Shown here: one piece after another, positions 17,337 to 32,331 of the stretch
Numbering within the stretch: position 1 is the stretch's first letter
Layout of the letters: every line of letters starts with the position of its first letter
NCBI RefSeq assembly: GCF_026213295.1
Contig: NC_079419.1
Span: 8,675,037-8,739,036, forward strand
Direction: 5' to 3'
Length of the DNA stretch: 64,000 nt
Origin: Gadus chalcogrammus
Taxonomy: Eukaryota; Chordata; Actinopteri; Gadiformes; Gadidae
Notes under the pieces: generated by a model
What the model saw: the letters and a program-made list of their open reading frames with translations, nothing else
What the model was told of the DNA's origin: nothing
Database searches by the model: none
Made by a program: the position numbers and the translations under genes

Positions 17337-19398
17337 GCCTTTCAAGTTGGTATGAGCTGGAGAGAGACACTTTTATGTGTTACGATTTATACACATGATT
17401 CCATACAGTAATTGAATAATCTGTATATTACTGTAATCCTGATTAAGAATCCCAAACAATAGCATCAGTGTATGTAAAGGTGGGGTGTAACCAAGTTGCT
17501 TTCACCTTTGTCCCTGGTTGCTGCCTACAGCAAGGCTCTTCTCCCTGAAGGAGCTCATACTAGCTGTGGAGCCAGACGGTGCCTCTTCAGGGGCTCTCCT
17601 TCACCAGAATCCCCCTCCACCCTGAGAGCCCTGAACAGGTTCCTCATCCCTGGCCAACAAGGGTTCTTCAGCAAGGGCAGTCTTGAGTAATCACGGAGAC
17701 CTACTCTGATTGTGGAGCATCTTGCGAGCCCACCATTTGTTCTCGGAGAGCTTTCCAAGAGAGGAGAAGAAGAAGGACGAAGAAGAAGAAGAGGAAGGAG
17801 AGACTGCTTAATGCAATCCTCCTCACCCTTGTCTTCATCATCCTCATCCTGATCCTCATCATCACCATCATTACCCATCAATGTTCTTCCCCAGAGGAAT
17901 AATCTCTCTTCATCCTCAGTGACCTAATTATCTTTATCCTAGGAGTCTCCACAGCAGAGGGGCAAATAGATATGTGGGGTTATCAGTCTGCCCCGGCCCC
18001 CCTATAATGTGCTTCTTCCTCGTAGTGGAGTTAGCCAGTCTCCCTTTTGTCTTCATCTTGTCTTCATCATGTCAGGGGATCCAGATGGTGTTGGACTCTT
18101 AGTCCATCTCATTGACTTTAATGATATTGGCAGTGCGCTGGGCTGTAGAGGGTTGACTTGGGGAGAACAGAGGTGAACTTCCAGCCAATGTCCACTGGAT
18201 TTCCACCTCAATTTGCCACTAGAAAGTGATCGTTAAGGTTACTTGGAGAGGCTTGTTAAAATAATAAGGGATTTGATTTATTATAAATATACATAGGATA
18301 TACCGAAATCGTCATTTTGCAACACAGATTATATATGTATTATTCAATATTAATGCGAAGGAAATGTACCTACATTTTTCCCCTTAGAGGGCTACTCCGC
18401 CTCAATGATTAACGTTATTGTGAAGCCATAAACAGTATTTTCTTTTCGTTTTTCATTCACCATTTAGGCCCAGGTTTTCATTTTTCTATCTGCATATTAA
18501 CAAGGTACATTCATCTTACCTGCCCCCAGGGGTGCATTCTGGGAAAAATAATTCAAAGTAGCTCATGTTGTACCATAATAAGATAGTCTCCTCCGCGCAA
18601 GTGTTGTTGATCTCAAAGGTAACGCTGAATTCAAGTCAGATTGCACTGTATTAAAAAATATTATCAAAGCGTGCAATGCCATCTATCGAAAGGTTGATCA
18701 ATTATGAAAGACAGAAATAAAGACAAATCAAGCATAACATGAATTAATAACTTGTATGGGAAAGCTTCTGAGACAAAGTAAATCCACAGTGAAACGCTGG
18801 CTCATAGTAAATACTGCTCTAATCCTCCTTCAATCTTGAATACATCGTTAATTCACTCAACTAATTAGATTACACATTTAAGTGGAGGCAAGACGAAAGA
18901 AATTGAAAGACAGAAAATTATTAAAATATGAAAACACACTCACACACAATTATACATGCACACACACACAGACACACACACGCCGCCATACAGACAAACA
19001 ATCACTCATAAATAAAATAAACTCAAACACAATCAAAACATGACCAAAACCATCCGAGCAGGACTGATCTCCGAACGGATTGGCTGGACAGACGGACAGA
19101 TAGACGAACGGACAGACTGGCGTATGACGGACGGAAGGATGTCGACGGCATGGACGGCCGGCCTTTTCAGGGCTTTCCGAGGGTAACTAGCGGACACGGC
19201 AGTGCTGTGAATAAAAAGAGCAAAGAGTGTTGTGCAGCCATGGCAGCAATGGGAGACAATGGGTCTAATAGTGGATTATAGCTCGCTAGCACAACAGGCA
19301 CTCACCCCTCCCAGCCCCCCAATCATTTCCTCTTCTAATCCAATCATGCCCCAATTACAAAACCCAGAATAAGACAGTGAGACACACAAGAGAGGTTG

Positions 19399-19446
19399 CG
19401 GGGGTTGAGGGGGTGAGGGGGAGATGGGGGTGGCGGGGGGAGGGCG
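19399..19446 (+). other. G-quadruplex-type motif
   Basis: Five G runs at 19400-19404, 19409-19413, 19417-19421, 19426-19430 and 19435-19440 are separated by loops of 3-4 bases. This satisfies the classic four-run G4 pattern with long runs and short loops. Confidence 0.8.
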
Positions 19447-19640
19447 GTTGGAGAATGGCCTCTAAATGTGGACCGCACTCTCCCCGGCCCTCGTGGAGAA
19501 GAGTTTCGTCTACGTTTGGCCTTTAAGCGCGGGTCCTGGTGGGAGCCCGAGACACTGGGATAAACACTCAGGCTGTAACAGGGTTTGTGCGGTGCGTTGG
19601 GGGTTTTAATGCAGTGTTGGTGTTTACATTATTTCTACTA

Positions 19641-19665
19641 AGAAGAAGAAGAAGAAGAAGAAGAA
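19641..19665. repeat. (AAG)n trinucleotide repeat
   Basis: About eight AAG units. Confidence 0.94.
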
Positions 19666-19743
19666 TGACTTGCATTGTCAACTTGAAGCCAGAGCAGACA
19701 AAACACAGTGAGAACAACAGGAACATGTGACATGGTACATGGC

Positions 19744-19757
19744 GGGGGGGGGGGGGG
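19744..19757. repeat. Poly-G tract, 14 bases
   Basis: Pure G run. Confidence 0.94.
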
Positions 19758-21347
19758 AGGTATGAAGCTAGTGCTTTATTTTGTCCCGTAGCTCCAAAAC
19801 AAATATCGCATGCAATGATTAAAAAAAGCTATGAGCAGCCCTGATGGGGAACAACAATGTTTTGCTTGATTTCATTCCATTATAGCGTTTGAAAAAGAGA
19901 CCGAAAGCAGTTCAGGACAGCCTCATTAGTGCAGTGTTAGACTTTCATATTTTTGTATTTAAAAAGATCAACTTAAAATACTTGTACTTGACTGCTTATC
20001 ACTATATATACAATAAATAAACGGTTACCACACATATTTTAACGATGGACCCGTACACCATCACATAATAAAGGGAGTCAAACAGAATTACATTTAAAAT
20101 CCAAAAGGTAATTCATTTTAAATGGTACAAAACAAGGCGAAAAAAATGTCTAGGGATAATAATGTTTAAATGCAAGAATATGGTTTGTGTGTGAGTGGAT
20201 GCGGTGTATGTGTCTGTATGTCAGATGTGAGACTATAAAGAGTGAAAGAGCAAATAACACAAAATGTGAAAGAGGACAGCAATAGAGTGCCTCCTTCAAC
20301 CAAAAGGGTGCCCACCTGAATGCAGTGAAAACCTGCTTATATAACCCCACCCTCAGTACTCAGGTGTGGTCAATTAGGTCTGTGGATACTTGGGGCCTAG
20401 CCCTGCCCTTGTAGTGGCAGCTATGACCAAAAGGGGGTGCAGGGGGTCCTCAATGAATATAAATTCAAAAAGTATATGATGCTGTATAAAATATGTGTGT
20501 ATATATATATATATATGCAATCATCCATTCTATAGTTATTTTTTTAATTTTGATACAAATATTAATATGGATAAACATGTGTGTGCGCATGTAGTGTGTT
20601 TGTTTGTGGGGAGGGGGCTGTTTTATACAGCATCAAGGGCATTTTAGTATCAGTTTCTCGTTGCTATTTGTGATCCATGCAAAAGCCTTTCCAATTTGAA
20701 ACTCCCATATAATATAGGCAAAAATCGAAATGTGCATCGCTTTATCACACACCTAATCTGCCATTTAATTGATGTTGGACAAACTCTACAGGGAAACATC
20801 TTGAGCAGAGGGTTATTTTTATTGTAATGTTGGGCCTAATCGTCCATGTTATCCAAACAAGAAAATGGCTTACTGTGTGGCACTCACAAGTACTGCAACG
20901 ACAATCTTGCAACGACAATCAAGTGTGGTACAAGCCCAGAATTTCAATGCATCCCAGGTGCTCTACACATTTTATATACATTTTTGATTGACAGTAATCC
21001 ACTATAAATGCATTTCAAGTTTTATTGAACTGCTCGTATTGTATTTTCGCCGGGGAATTTCCTAATATTAGTAACTTGAACACAATACTATACTTTGTAA
21101 AACGACTTATTAAAAGTTCAGCAGTTATACGCTGTGTTGCAGTATCTGACTGCAACACATTTGAGATGTTGCAACGGTTCCACATATCCTGCCAACGTGT
21201 GTAACCTACCACAACATCGTGCCCACACCCCACAGGCTCACACTTTTACTTATCTGTTTTTTATCTGTCCCACCCGGTTCCCACCCTTCTAAAATATAAC
21301 GTTTTTCTCTAACTGTTTGTGATGCTATGAAAACGTATTACATCATT

Positions 21348-21369
21348 AATATTTATAATTATAAATATT
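21348..21369. repeat. 22-bp perfect AT palindrome
   Basis: The bases at 21348-21369 equal their own reverse complement, with arms AATATTTATAA. This is a candidate cruciform site and is followed by another ATAAATATT copy. Confidence 0.95.
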
Positions 21370-21408
21370 ATAAATATTTGTATTCCCACCTTGATAACAC
21401 TTTACGCC

Positions 21409-21491
21409 ATTCCTACAAAATGTAGGAATCATCTCAATGTTCCCTGAACGCTGTAGGAATCATCTCAATGTTCCCTGAAAGCTGTAGGAAT
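21409..21491. repeat. Hairpin plus 31-bp tandem repeat
   Basis: ATTCCTACA (21409-21417) and TGTAGGAAT (21421-21429) form a 9-bp stem with an AAA loop. The right arm is also the start of a 31-bp unit repeated at 21421-21451 and 21452-21482 with one mismatch. A third partial TGTAGGAAT lies at 21483-21491. Confidence 0.92.
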
Positions 21492-21724
21492 GGAGTACGC
21501 CTCGACGGGAGACTATATAGTCTGTTATGTGATTCCTTGTCTTCTGGCTAACGGGCTAGCCAAGCCATGTAAAGCGCGGCGGTCTCGTGGCGATAGCTGA
21601 TGCATTATTCCGCGAAACAATCCACGCCGTGACAGACAGAAAGAGTGCGCTTCGTGTGCCCGCGGCATCCCGTTGACCTGAATTGTGAAATCTCTACTGC
21701 ATGTTTATGTGTACGTTCTATAAG

Positions 21725-21758
21725 CGTGTGTGAGTGTGTGTGTCTGTGTGTGTGTCTG

Positions 21759-21839
<81 letters not shown>

Positions 21840-21842
21840 GTT
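21725..21842. repeat. (TG)n microsatellite, imperfect ends
   Basis: Pure TG core at about 21763-21832 with TCTG and GAG variants on the left. Confidence 0.96.
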
Positions 21843-22301
21843 TGCTCATGTGCACGTGTTGCTTAGAAGGCAGCCTTGCGTCAACAGCTCAGCTGTCTTT
21901 ATTTGGCTGTTGTTGTTTCCCTCCTCTTCCGTCCTGCCATGAAGGCACTTCAATCAATCCTTCCTTTACTTCGACTTGTGTACCAGGTCAGCAACAACAA
22001 CAACAGCAACAATCACAACCACGACACGCATCACAACACGTGTCATACGACGCAGGAACAGGGCCACCAACACACCAAGCGCCGGAGACATAGCTCCCAC
22101 TTATCTGGGGTGGAGGGCATGCTGTGATAGGGCCCACAGAAGCTCTCAAAACATGATATCTACAGGCGGCTTCGGACGACCGCTAATTGGCTAATTACGA
22201 TAACTAATAACCGGGCTTGTTTGTGGGACTGAGGGGCCGTATGTCTGCGGCGGCGGATAATCAAATATAGACCTCATCTCTCTCTGTCAGTTCGGCAACA
22301 G

Positions 22302-22322
22302 CCCCCCCCCCCCCCCCCCCCC

Positions 22323-22407
<85 letters not shown>
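22302..22407. repeat. Poly-C (22) fused to (CA)n
   Basis: C22 at 22302-22323, then AAA, then (CA)n to 22407. Confidence 0.97.
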
Positions 22408-22409
<2 letters not shown>

Positions 22410-22620
22410 CCCACCTCGCTGTCTCTCTCTCTTTTTGTCTTTGACATCACCTCTTTAAAGATTCATAAGCTCTGGGCCAATTTACATAAAAGTTAAGGCG
22501 GCTGATTAGTCGTATTACAACCCCCTCTGACCGTCGCAAGCCCAGTGCCGGGGCCCAAGGTTAACCGCCAGACACACGGCGCCCCACCCTCGGTGAGACA
22601 GAGGGGACACGCTCGCTTTG

Positions 22621-22633
22621 CCCCCCCCCCCCC
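22621..22633. repeat. Poly-C tract, 13 bases
   Basis: Pure C run, 140 bp before the long poly-G. Confidence 0.94.
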
Positions 22634-22768
22634 ACCCCCAACCCGCGCTTTGGTGCCTAATCTACTCTGCAATATTTAGGAGTCACCTTTTCGCCGTCGT
22701 GTTCGTATTCCTTGGTCTATATCTATATGCAGGTTGTGGTGGTCGATATGACATTGGTGGTCGGAAGA

Positions 22769-22770
<2 letters not shown>

Positions 22771-22803
<33 letters not shown>
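22771..22803. repeat. Poly-G tract, 33 bases
   Basis: 33 consecutive G, the longest mononucleotide run in the window. Further G-rich sequence follows to about 22830. Frames through it read poly-Gly or poly-Pro and are artefacts. Confidence 0.97.
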
Positions 22804-23049
22804 CTGGGGCTTTGGGTGGAGAGGGGGGGGCCTCGACACATATCATTATCAACATTGCCTTTGGTTTTTGCTTTGGGTGGCGTGGCTGCAGAGCACCACA
22901 TGTGCACGTGCATGTCTTGTCTTGACAGATTGGAAACATGGTTGTTCCAGGGTTTTAGGTGTAGAGTGATTTCTCATGAATCAGTCCATCAGCGCTGTCT
23001 ATTACTCCACGTCGAGACAAAGCCAGACCACGGCCATTCCAGCGGTGCG

Positions 23050-23068
23050 CCCCCCCCCCCCCCCCCCC
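23050..23068. repeat. Poly-C tract, 19 bases
   Basis: Pure C run. Confidence 0.95.
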
Positions 23069-23937
23069 GAACGAGCAGGTCCTGGAAGGCACATCAAAGG
23101 CACGAGAAATTGAAAATGAAACTATCCATTGTGATTCAATTGGGGTCATTAAGGCAGAATTTGCATTTAAATAGCGACATTAAAATGTGACATGGCACAA
23201 GGGCTAATAGTGGGTTCATTCACACTAGGCCGCTATAATTAATGGGTGTTTCTAAACAAAACTCAGGGCTTAATTGCTCACAAGGTGGTCCTGTTATGCG
23301 AAACCCTTTTTTTATTTTTTTTATATCTTTTACTATTTTCTACGCCTCAAACCGTCGACACAACCGTCCACACCCGGGAAGAGTGGTTAAGGTGTCTCGG
23401 CGAAAAGTAATTTCCTTAAAGATGACATTCTGATGATTCTGTCAAAAGCCAAAGCCATTTTCACCCTTAAAGCACCACATTTCAAACATGTCAGTCGTCT
23501 CCAGCCTATACCTATTAAACTGCTCTCTGCGTGCTCTGCCACCACGCTAAACCACCACACAGCCGGATTCCAGTGTCATTTGGAGTCCGATTCTGCAAAT
23601 GTAAGGTTTAAACATGCAGTTTGATATTGATCGATGATGAAATATTGATAAGGGGGCGTAAAATAAAGTCACCTTCCATGGCCGAGGCTACATCCCCGAA
23701 GCTTAGGTCCCCCAAATTCATCCTCAGCTATGATATGTATACTTTTGGGAATTTGTTTTTTGTGTATTTTTCATGAAATGTTTTCCCCGGGTTGTGCTAG
23801 GCGTAGAGTCCGCAACAACACGCTTTCCAAAGTGTTTGGTGAGATACTTTTCAGACGAAACAAGAGTGCTTACATAAGAAATGCATAGCCATCCGTCCGC
23901 TGGGCCCTCAGGGCCCTTTATGTGCACTTGGCGATAA

Positions 23938-23996
23938 GAAGTAGAAGAAGAGGATGAAGAAGAAGGAGTAGAAGAAGAAGAAGATGAAGAAGGAGT
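23938..23996. repeat. Imperfect (GAA)n
   Basis: GAA units with GAT and GTA variants. All purine apart from a few T. Confidence 0.92.
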
Positions 23997-24362
23997 CAAA
24001 GACGAAGCGTCCAGGCTCCGCTCCAGGCAATCGGTCCGAGAGTCTTTTTAGGTCAAGTGAAACCTGATTGTTCTTGTTTTCTTACAGGCGAGCTGATGTA
24101 ATAAAAACACAAAGTACGGGGGCAGGTTGAAACCCCCAAAAAACGATCCATGAAAACTTGCTAAAGTTTATTTTCAAACCACACCCACATATGTACACAC
24201 ACAAGCCCCCACCCACACACAGGCAAAAGAACGGCACCATGAACAAAACGCTTTTCCAACTGATGTAGTTTAGGCAGGGCAACAGAGCACCAATTTGTCC
24301 CTCATCTCCTCCATTAGCTGAAGTAATGCAGGCCATTATGGGCCAGGGGGCAAATTGTGTGG

Positions 24363-25023
<661 letters not shown>

Positions 25024-25332
25024 GAGGTATACACACACACACACAATGCGTGTGTGTTTCTGTGTATTTTTTATGCGTGGCTGTTTGTGGATGTATGTGT
25101 GTTTCTGTCCGGTGTGTGCCTGTACGAGTGTCGAGCGCCTTGTCCGTCTGCCTGCTCTCCGCACGGCGGGCGTGGGGGGGGGGGCGGAGGACGGCTGCCC
25201 CCACCGCGGCCCCGGGTGACTCCTGCTCGTTTTGTTTCTGCCACGCGGTGCCAGAGGGGAAGAAGCGGCCCATATGGTGGGCATTCATCTACCGACGGCT
25301 GCCACGGTGATCGAATGAGATCTGAAGGTGAG

Positions 25333-25448
<116 letters not shown>

Positions 25449-25511
25449 CTCTGGGCTCTGGACCCCGTGCCGAGTCTGGCATGGGGACGGTTGCGTGGGG
25501 TGGTTGGGATT

Positions 25512-25527
25512 GGGGGGGGGGGGGGGG
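25512..25527. repeat. Poly-G tract, 16 bases
   Basis: Run of G just after the (GA)n array. Confidence 0.95.
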
Positions 25528-27746
<2,219 letters not shown>

Positions 27747-27890
27747 TGTGTGTCTATTTGTGTATGTGTTCTTCGACAGTGTTCTTCTGCACTTGGCCCC
27801 TGCAAATGGAAGCAAATGACCCGTCCCCGACACTGGATTTAATCACTCCCAGTGTCTTCTACACATCCTCTCTCTGTCCTTCTATCTTCT

Positions 27891-27892
<2 letters not shown>

Positions 27893-27957
<65 letters not shown>
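27893..27957. repeat. (TC)n microsatellite
   Basis: 65 bp of TC, 150 bp after a (TG)n array and 70 bp before a (CA)n array. Confidence 0.97.
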
Positions 27958-27959
<2 letters not shown>

Positions 27960-28029
27960 CAAACAATCAGAATCACAAAGATACTCTCACCCAAAAACAC
28001 ACACATGCTCAGGTATACTGTCTCTATTG

Positions 28030-28504
<475 letters not shown>

Positions 28505-28578
28505 TGACAGCTTATTGATCCCCCGCCCCCCCAGTCATGCTATGCAGCGAAACTGACACCTTAACTGGGAGTGGGGAT

Positions 28579-28582
<4 letters not shown>

Positions 28583-28640
<58 letters not shown>
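28583..28640. repeat. (GA)n microsatellite
   Basis: 58 bp of GA. Confidence 0.97.
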
Positions 28641-28642
<2 letters not shown>

Positions 28643-28738
28643 CAAACCAAGGGAGAGAGATACCGAACGAGGAGAGCGTGATGAGGATTACAAAAAAGAA
28701 AAGGAAGGGAAGAAATGAAGTGGGACCGTCTCGCAACA

Positions 28739-28756
28739 CCCCCCCCCCCCCCCCCC
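28739..28756. repeat. Poly-C tract, 18 bases
   Basis: Run of C between two (GA)n regions. Confidence 0.95.
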
Positions 28757-28851
28757 GATCCGCTGAGCCGCTGAGAAACTGCATTTATTGCTTAATGTTC
28801 AGCTGACCATCTTCTTCCTGGGATCTGCATAAGTGGCTGCTTTGATCCAAC

Positions 28852-28888
28852 AGAGACAGGGAGAGAGACAGACAGAGAGAGAGACACA

Positions 28889-28949
<61 letters not shown>

Positions 28950-29219
28950 AGAGAGAGAGACCGACAGAGGCAGAGAGAGAGAGGGAGAGAGGGAGGGAAA
29001 GAGACAGAGAGAGACAAAGGGAGAGACAGAGAGAGACCTCTCGGGATCTCCCCTAGAGGGAGAGAGAGACAGAAGGAGAGAGGGAGAGATAGAGAGAGAC
29101 AGTGAGAGACAGAGGGAGAGACAGAGAGAGAGGAAGAGACAGAGAGAGAGAGACAGAGGTAGAGAGGGAGAGACAGTGAGAGACAGAGGGAGAGACAGAG
29201 AGAGAGGGAGGGAGGGAGG
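28852..29219 (+). repeat. Purine-rich (GA) minisatellite
   Basis: A pure (GA)n core at about 28892-28946 is followed by degenerate GAGAGACAGAGGGAGAGACAG-like units. The run is broken once by a short pyrimidine-containing stretch near 29036-29056. The minus strand reads as poly-Ser-Leu, which is not a gene. Confidence 0.9.
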
Positions 29220-29296
29220 TCAAAGTCATACAAGACCATGGTCACATTTGAGCACAAAAGAGCCTCTTCTTCCAATGCGTTCACATAACATCAATA

Positions 29297-29620
<324 letters not shown>

Positions 29621-30007
29621 ACTGACACACACTGTAGCCACGTCCACATTCACATAACCAGCGACGAATGCCAAATAAACCAAAAGCATTGGACCGAAGA
29701 AGCCCGGGCTTATTGAAGCTGAACTTTGAATTTCTTCAAGTCCATATAGGAACACACATATAGATATATAAATACACACACCAGGTATCCAGCTTGCAGC
29801 TTACGTGACGCATAACCCGTTACTCAGTTGAATAAGCAAGGAGAAACTCAAGGGCGTCAGCATGAATAGTTGAGTCGGAGCAGGTGATGACACGCTCGGC
29901 AGCATGTCTGTTCGCACAAGACATGCAGGAGCTCTCGCCATGCATTCACCGCATACCATTGAAGTGATGCACGAGTATGTCGTCATGCTGCTTGTGTATA
30001 TGTGCGT

Positions 30008-30021
30008 GTGTGTGGTGTGGA

Positions 30022-30065
<44 letters not shown>

Positions 30066-30364
30066 GTGTTTGTGTGTATGTGTGTGTTTACTGGGTGTCT
30101 GTGTATTTGTATACTGTGTGTACTGAGTTTGTGTGTACTTAGTGTGTGTGTGTGTTTGTGGGTGTGTACTGTGTGTGTACTCTGTGTGTGTATGTGTTTG
30201 TGTGTGTTTACTGTGTGTCTGTTTGTTTGTTTGTGTGTGGGTGTACGTTTGTATGTGTGTGTTTATGTACTGTGTGTTTGTGTGTGTGTGTTTGTACTGT
30301 GTATGTGTGTGTGTGTGTCTACTATGTGTACTGTTTGTGCGTGCGTGTGTGTGTGTGTGTGTGT
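30008..30364. repeat. TG-rich degenerate region
   Basis: Recurring TGTGTGTACTG, TGTTTGTGTG and TACTGTGTGT words, with a pure core at 30023-30062 and another near 30343-30364. Open frames here read poly-Cys-Val and are artefacts. Confidence 0.92.
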
Positions 30365-30591
30365 GAGAGAACGTGCACGTGTTCCGCGCACACCCCCATG
30401 CATGAAATGCAACGGTGGACGACGATGAATGGGACGGCGTTCCTACGCAGATCCGTCAGTCTGCGTGCGACGCCGGCAGCACTGACTGGCACAGAGAGAT
30501 GAGCTCTGGCCCCCTTTTGTGTCAGCAGCTCTTTCAGCGCTGCCAAACGCAGGCGTATAGGGAGACGGCAACATATAGGGACGGTATACAG

Positions 30592-30595
30592 CCCC

Positions 30596-30626
<31 letters not shown>

Positions 30627-30629
30627 ACT
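30592..30629. repeat. Poly-C (21) fused to (AC)n
   Basis: C21 at 30592-30612 followed directly by (AC)n to 30629. Confidence 0.96.
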
Positions 30630-30768
30630 CTCCACCCCCGTTGCCATACGTTCCGCAGTTCCCGCCACACCAACCCTTATCTAATTGTCGATGACGGATG
30701 ATGATGATGAGGCTCTACGGAGAGTTGTTTCTCTTTTTGAGGCTAATGTAAGTGAATCATAAGTGAAT

Positions 30769-30787
30769 CCCCCCCCCCCCCCCCCCC
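30769..30787. repeat. Poly-C tract, 19 bases
   Basis: Pure C run. It follows a short direct repeat (AAGTGAATC twice). Confidence 0.95.
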
Positions 30788-31029
30788 ATGAGCAGCAGGG
30801 TGGGTTTCATCAGCTTTCGGACCCCGGGTGTCCCACCTTGAAGTTCAGACCGCCGCCAGGCCGTGACGGAGGGGAATATCATCTCCCGCCCAATTAGTCC
30901 TCCGCGTGGGTGTGGGTGTGTTTGTGTGGGTGTGTGGGTGTGAGTGTGTGTGGGCGGATTACGACGACTTGCAGCAGCCTGACCGGGGGTTCAAACGTCC
31001 CCCCAGGCGCCTGAAAAATGCACCACCTA

Positions 31030-31110
31030 GGGGGGGGGGGGGGGCTGATGGGGGTCGCAGCAGGGTCGGTGGCAGAGGGAGGAGGGGTGGAGGTGGGGGG
31101 GGGGGGGGGG
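31030..31110. repeat. Two poly-G tracts in G-rich sequence
   Basis: G15 at 31030-31044 and G16 at 31095-31110, with G-rich sequence between. G-quadruplex formation on the + strand is plausible. Confidence 0.93.
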
Positions 31111-31155
31111 CGGAGGTCCGGCGTGACACTTCTTCTGATGTATCTGCCAACACGT

Positions 31156-31358
31156 ACACACGCACGCGTGTGAGCGTGCAGGCATGAGGACGTGCGCGCG
31201 CAAACACGTCAGACCCACACACGTCACACACACACATGTCACACAGATGCACACACATATGACACACACACATACACAAACGTATGTCACACACACACAG
31301 TCACATATGTCGCACCCACATACATCCACACACATAAGTCACACACACACGCACGCAG

Positions 31359-31404
<46 letters not shown>

Positions 31405-31406
31405 AC

Positions 31407-31469
<63 letters not shown>

Positions 31470-31488
31470 CACACACACACACACACAG
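31156..31488. repeat. AC-rich compound microsatellite with CGCG words
   Basis: Alternating purine-pyrimidine words (ACGCACGCGTGTGAGCGTG, GTGCGCGCGC) lead into imperfect then pure (AC)n (31361-31399, 31411-31488). Long alternating stretches of this type favour Z-DNA. Confidence 0.92.
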
Positions 31489-31607
31489 GGGGCTTGGCTA
31501 CAGGAACACTGCACTGGTCACAGGTCCTTGCCGACTGAGGATTCTTCACCTGTCGCCGGTGAGATGAAAAACAATGAAACGAAGGGGGGACTGAGGTGAG
31601 CACACAT

Positions 31608-31620
31608 TGCCCCCTAGTGG
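31608..31620 (-). promoter_or_regulatory. Predicted CTCF core site
   Basis: On the minus strand this reads CCACTAGGGGGCA, a full match to the CTCF core consensus CCASYAGRKGGCR. A short-motif hit only, with no occupancy information. Confidence 0.35.
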
Positions 31621-32263
31621 ATGAGGGCTCCGACAACCCCAGATCTCCGAGGTTGAACGGGTGACTTTGAAGCAGTAGCTAACCTGCTGCTTAGTACAAG
31701 GAAAAGGAAAAACACCAACTGCCAGCTTGCCCTTCCAGTGACACTTGCACAGAAGTGGATCATTTGCATATGACTCAAATTAAGATTCTCTATTAGCACC
31801 AATTATACAGGTATAATTGGTGGTCCACTGTCAGTGCCAAGTGAATATTTTAAGCCAAACATAACAGCTTATGAATTCATGGTACAAAAGGAAACGCAGA
31901 TCTTTCCTCTGGAGGTGCGATGCAAACAAAACAGACTTGGTAGAAACTTAAAAGCCGCTTATACTTCAAAACCAATGAGAGCGAACAAATGAAAGAAACT
32001 AATCAAATAAATAAAGACGCGTTAGGAAGACTAAAGGATTTACTCCTTCTGTGCACGCCGGAGAACGTGCAGCTGTTCAGGTGTTGTGCCAACAACATGA
32101 CGGTATTGACTGGCTTCCAGAAATGTCTCGGCACGAGGCGATCACCCAGCGAGGGAGACGGGGAGACGTGGACGACGGGTGCATTGTGAAAACTTCTGAT
32201 TACGGTTTTGTAATCTTGCAGTTGCACAAAATTTACCCTGATTATAGAGTTTTTCAGAATGAA

Positions 32264-32331
32264 ATGAAGAAAAAGAAGAAGAAGAAGAAGAAGAAGAAGA
32301 AGAAGAAGAAGAAGAAGAAGAAGAAGAAGAA
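32264..32331. repeat. (GAA)n trinucleotide repeat
   Basis: About 68 bp of AAG/GAA units. Homopurine triplet repeat. It encodes poly-Lys in one frame and is not part of a recognisable gene. Confidence 0.96.

Larger units (their letters stand above)
14961..21720. other. Gene-free unique sequence
   Basis: Holds the tandem duplication at 17015, a (GAA)n-like patch at 17768-17795, a CAT/CTC-rich patch at 17820-17880, GACGGACAG-type degenerate words at 19086-19140, the G4 motif, and the palindrome cluster at 21348. No exon recognised. Confidence 0.6.
21843..24362. other. Gene-free sequence rich in poly-C/poly-G
   Basis: Contains (AACAAC)-type words at 21991-22018, the poly-C/(CA)n fusion, poly-G 33 and other runs. 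Bases 22160-22260 and 22440-22540 are ATTA-rich and repeat-free. Confidence 0.55.

Noticed and set aside
17555..17881. Acidic Asp/Glu-rich frame on the minus strand
   Set aside because: The acidic run comes from CAT/CTC and GAA low-complexity sequence.
22618..23190. 190-residue frame on the + strand
   Set aside because: Passes through poly-C, poly-G (poly-Gly) and poly-C again (poly-Pro). No recognisable protein between.
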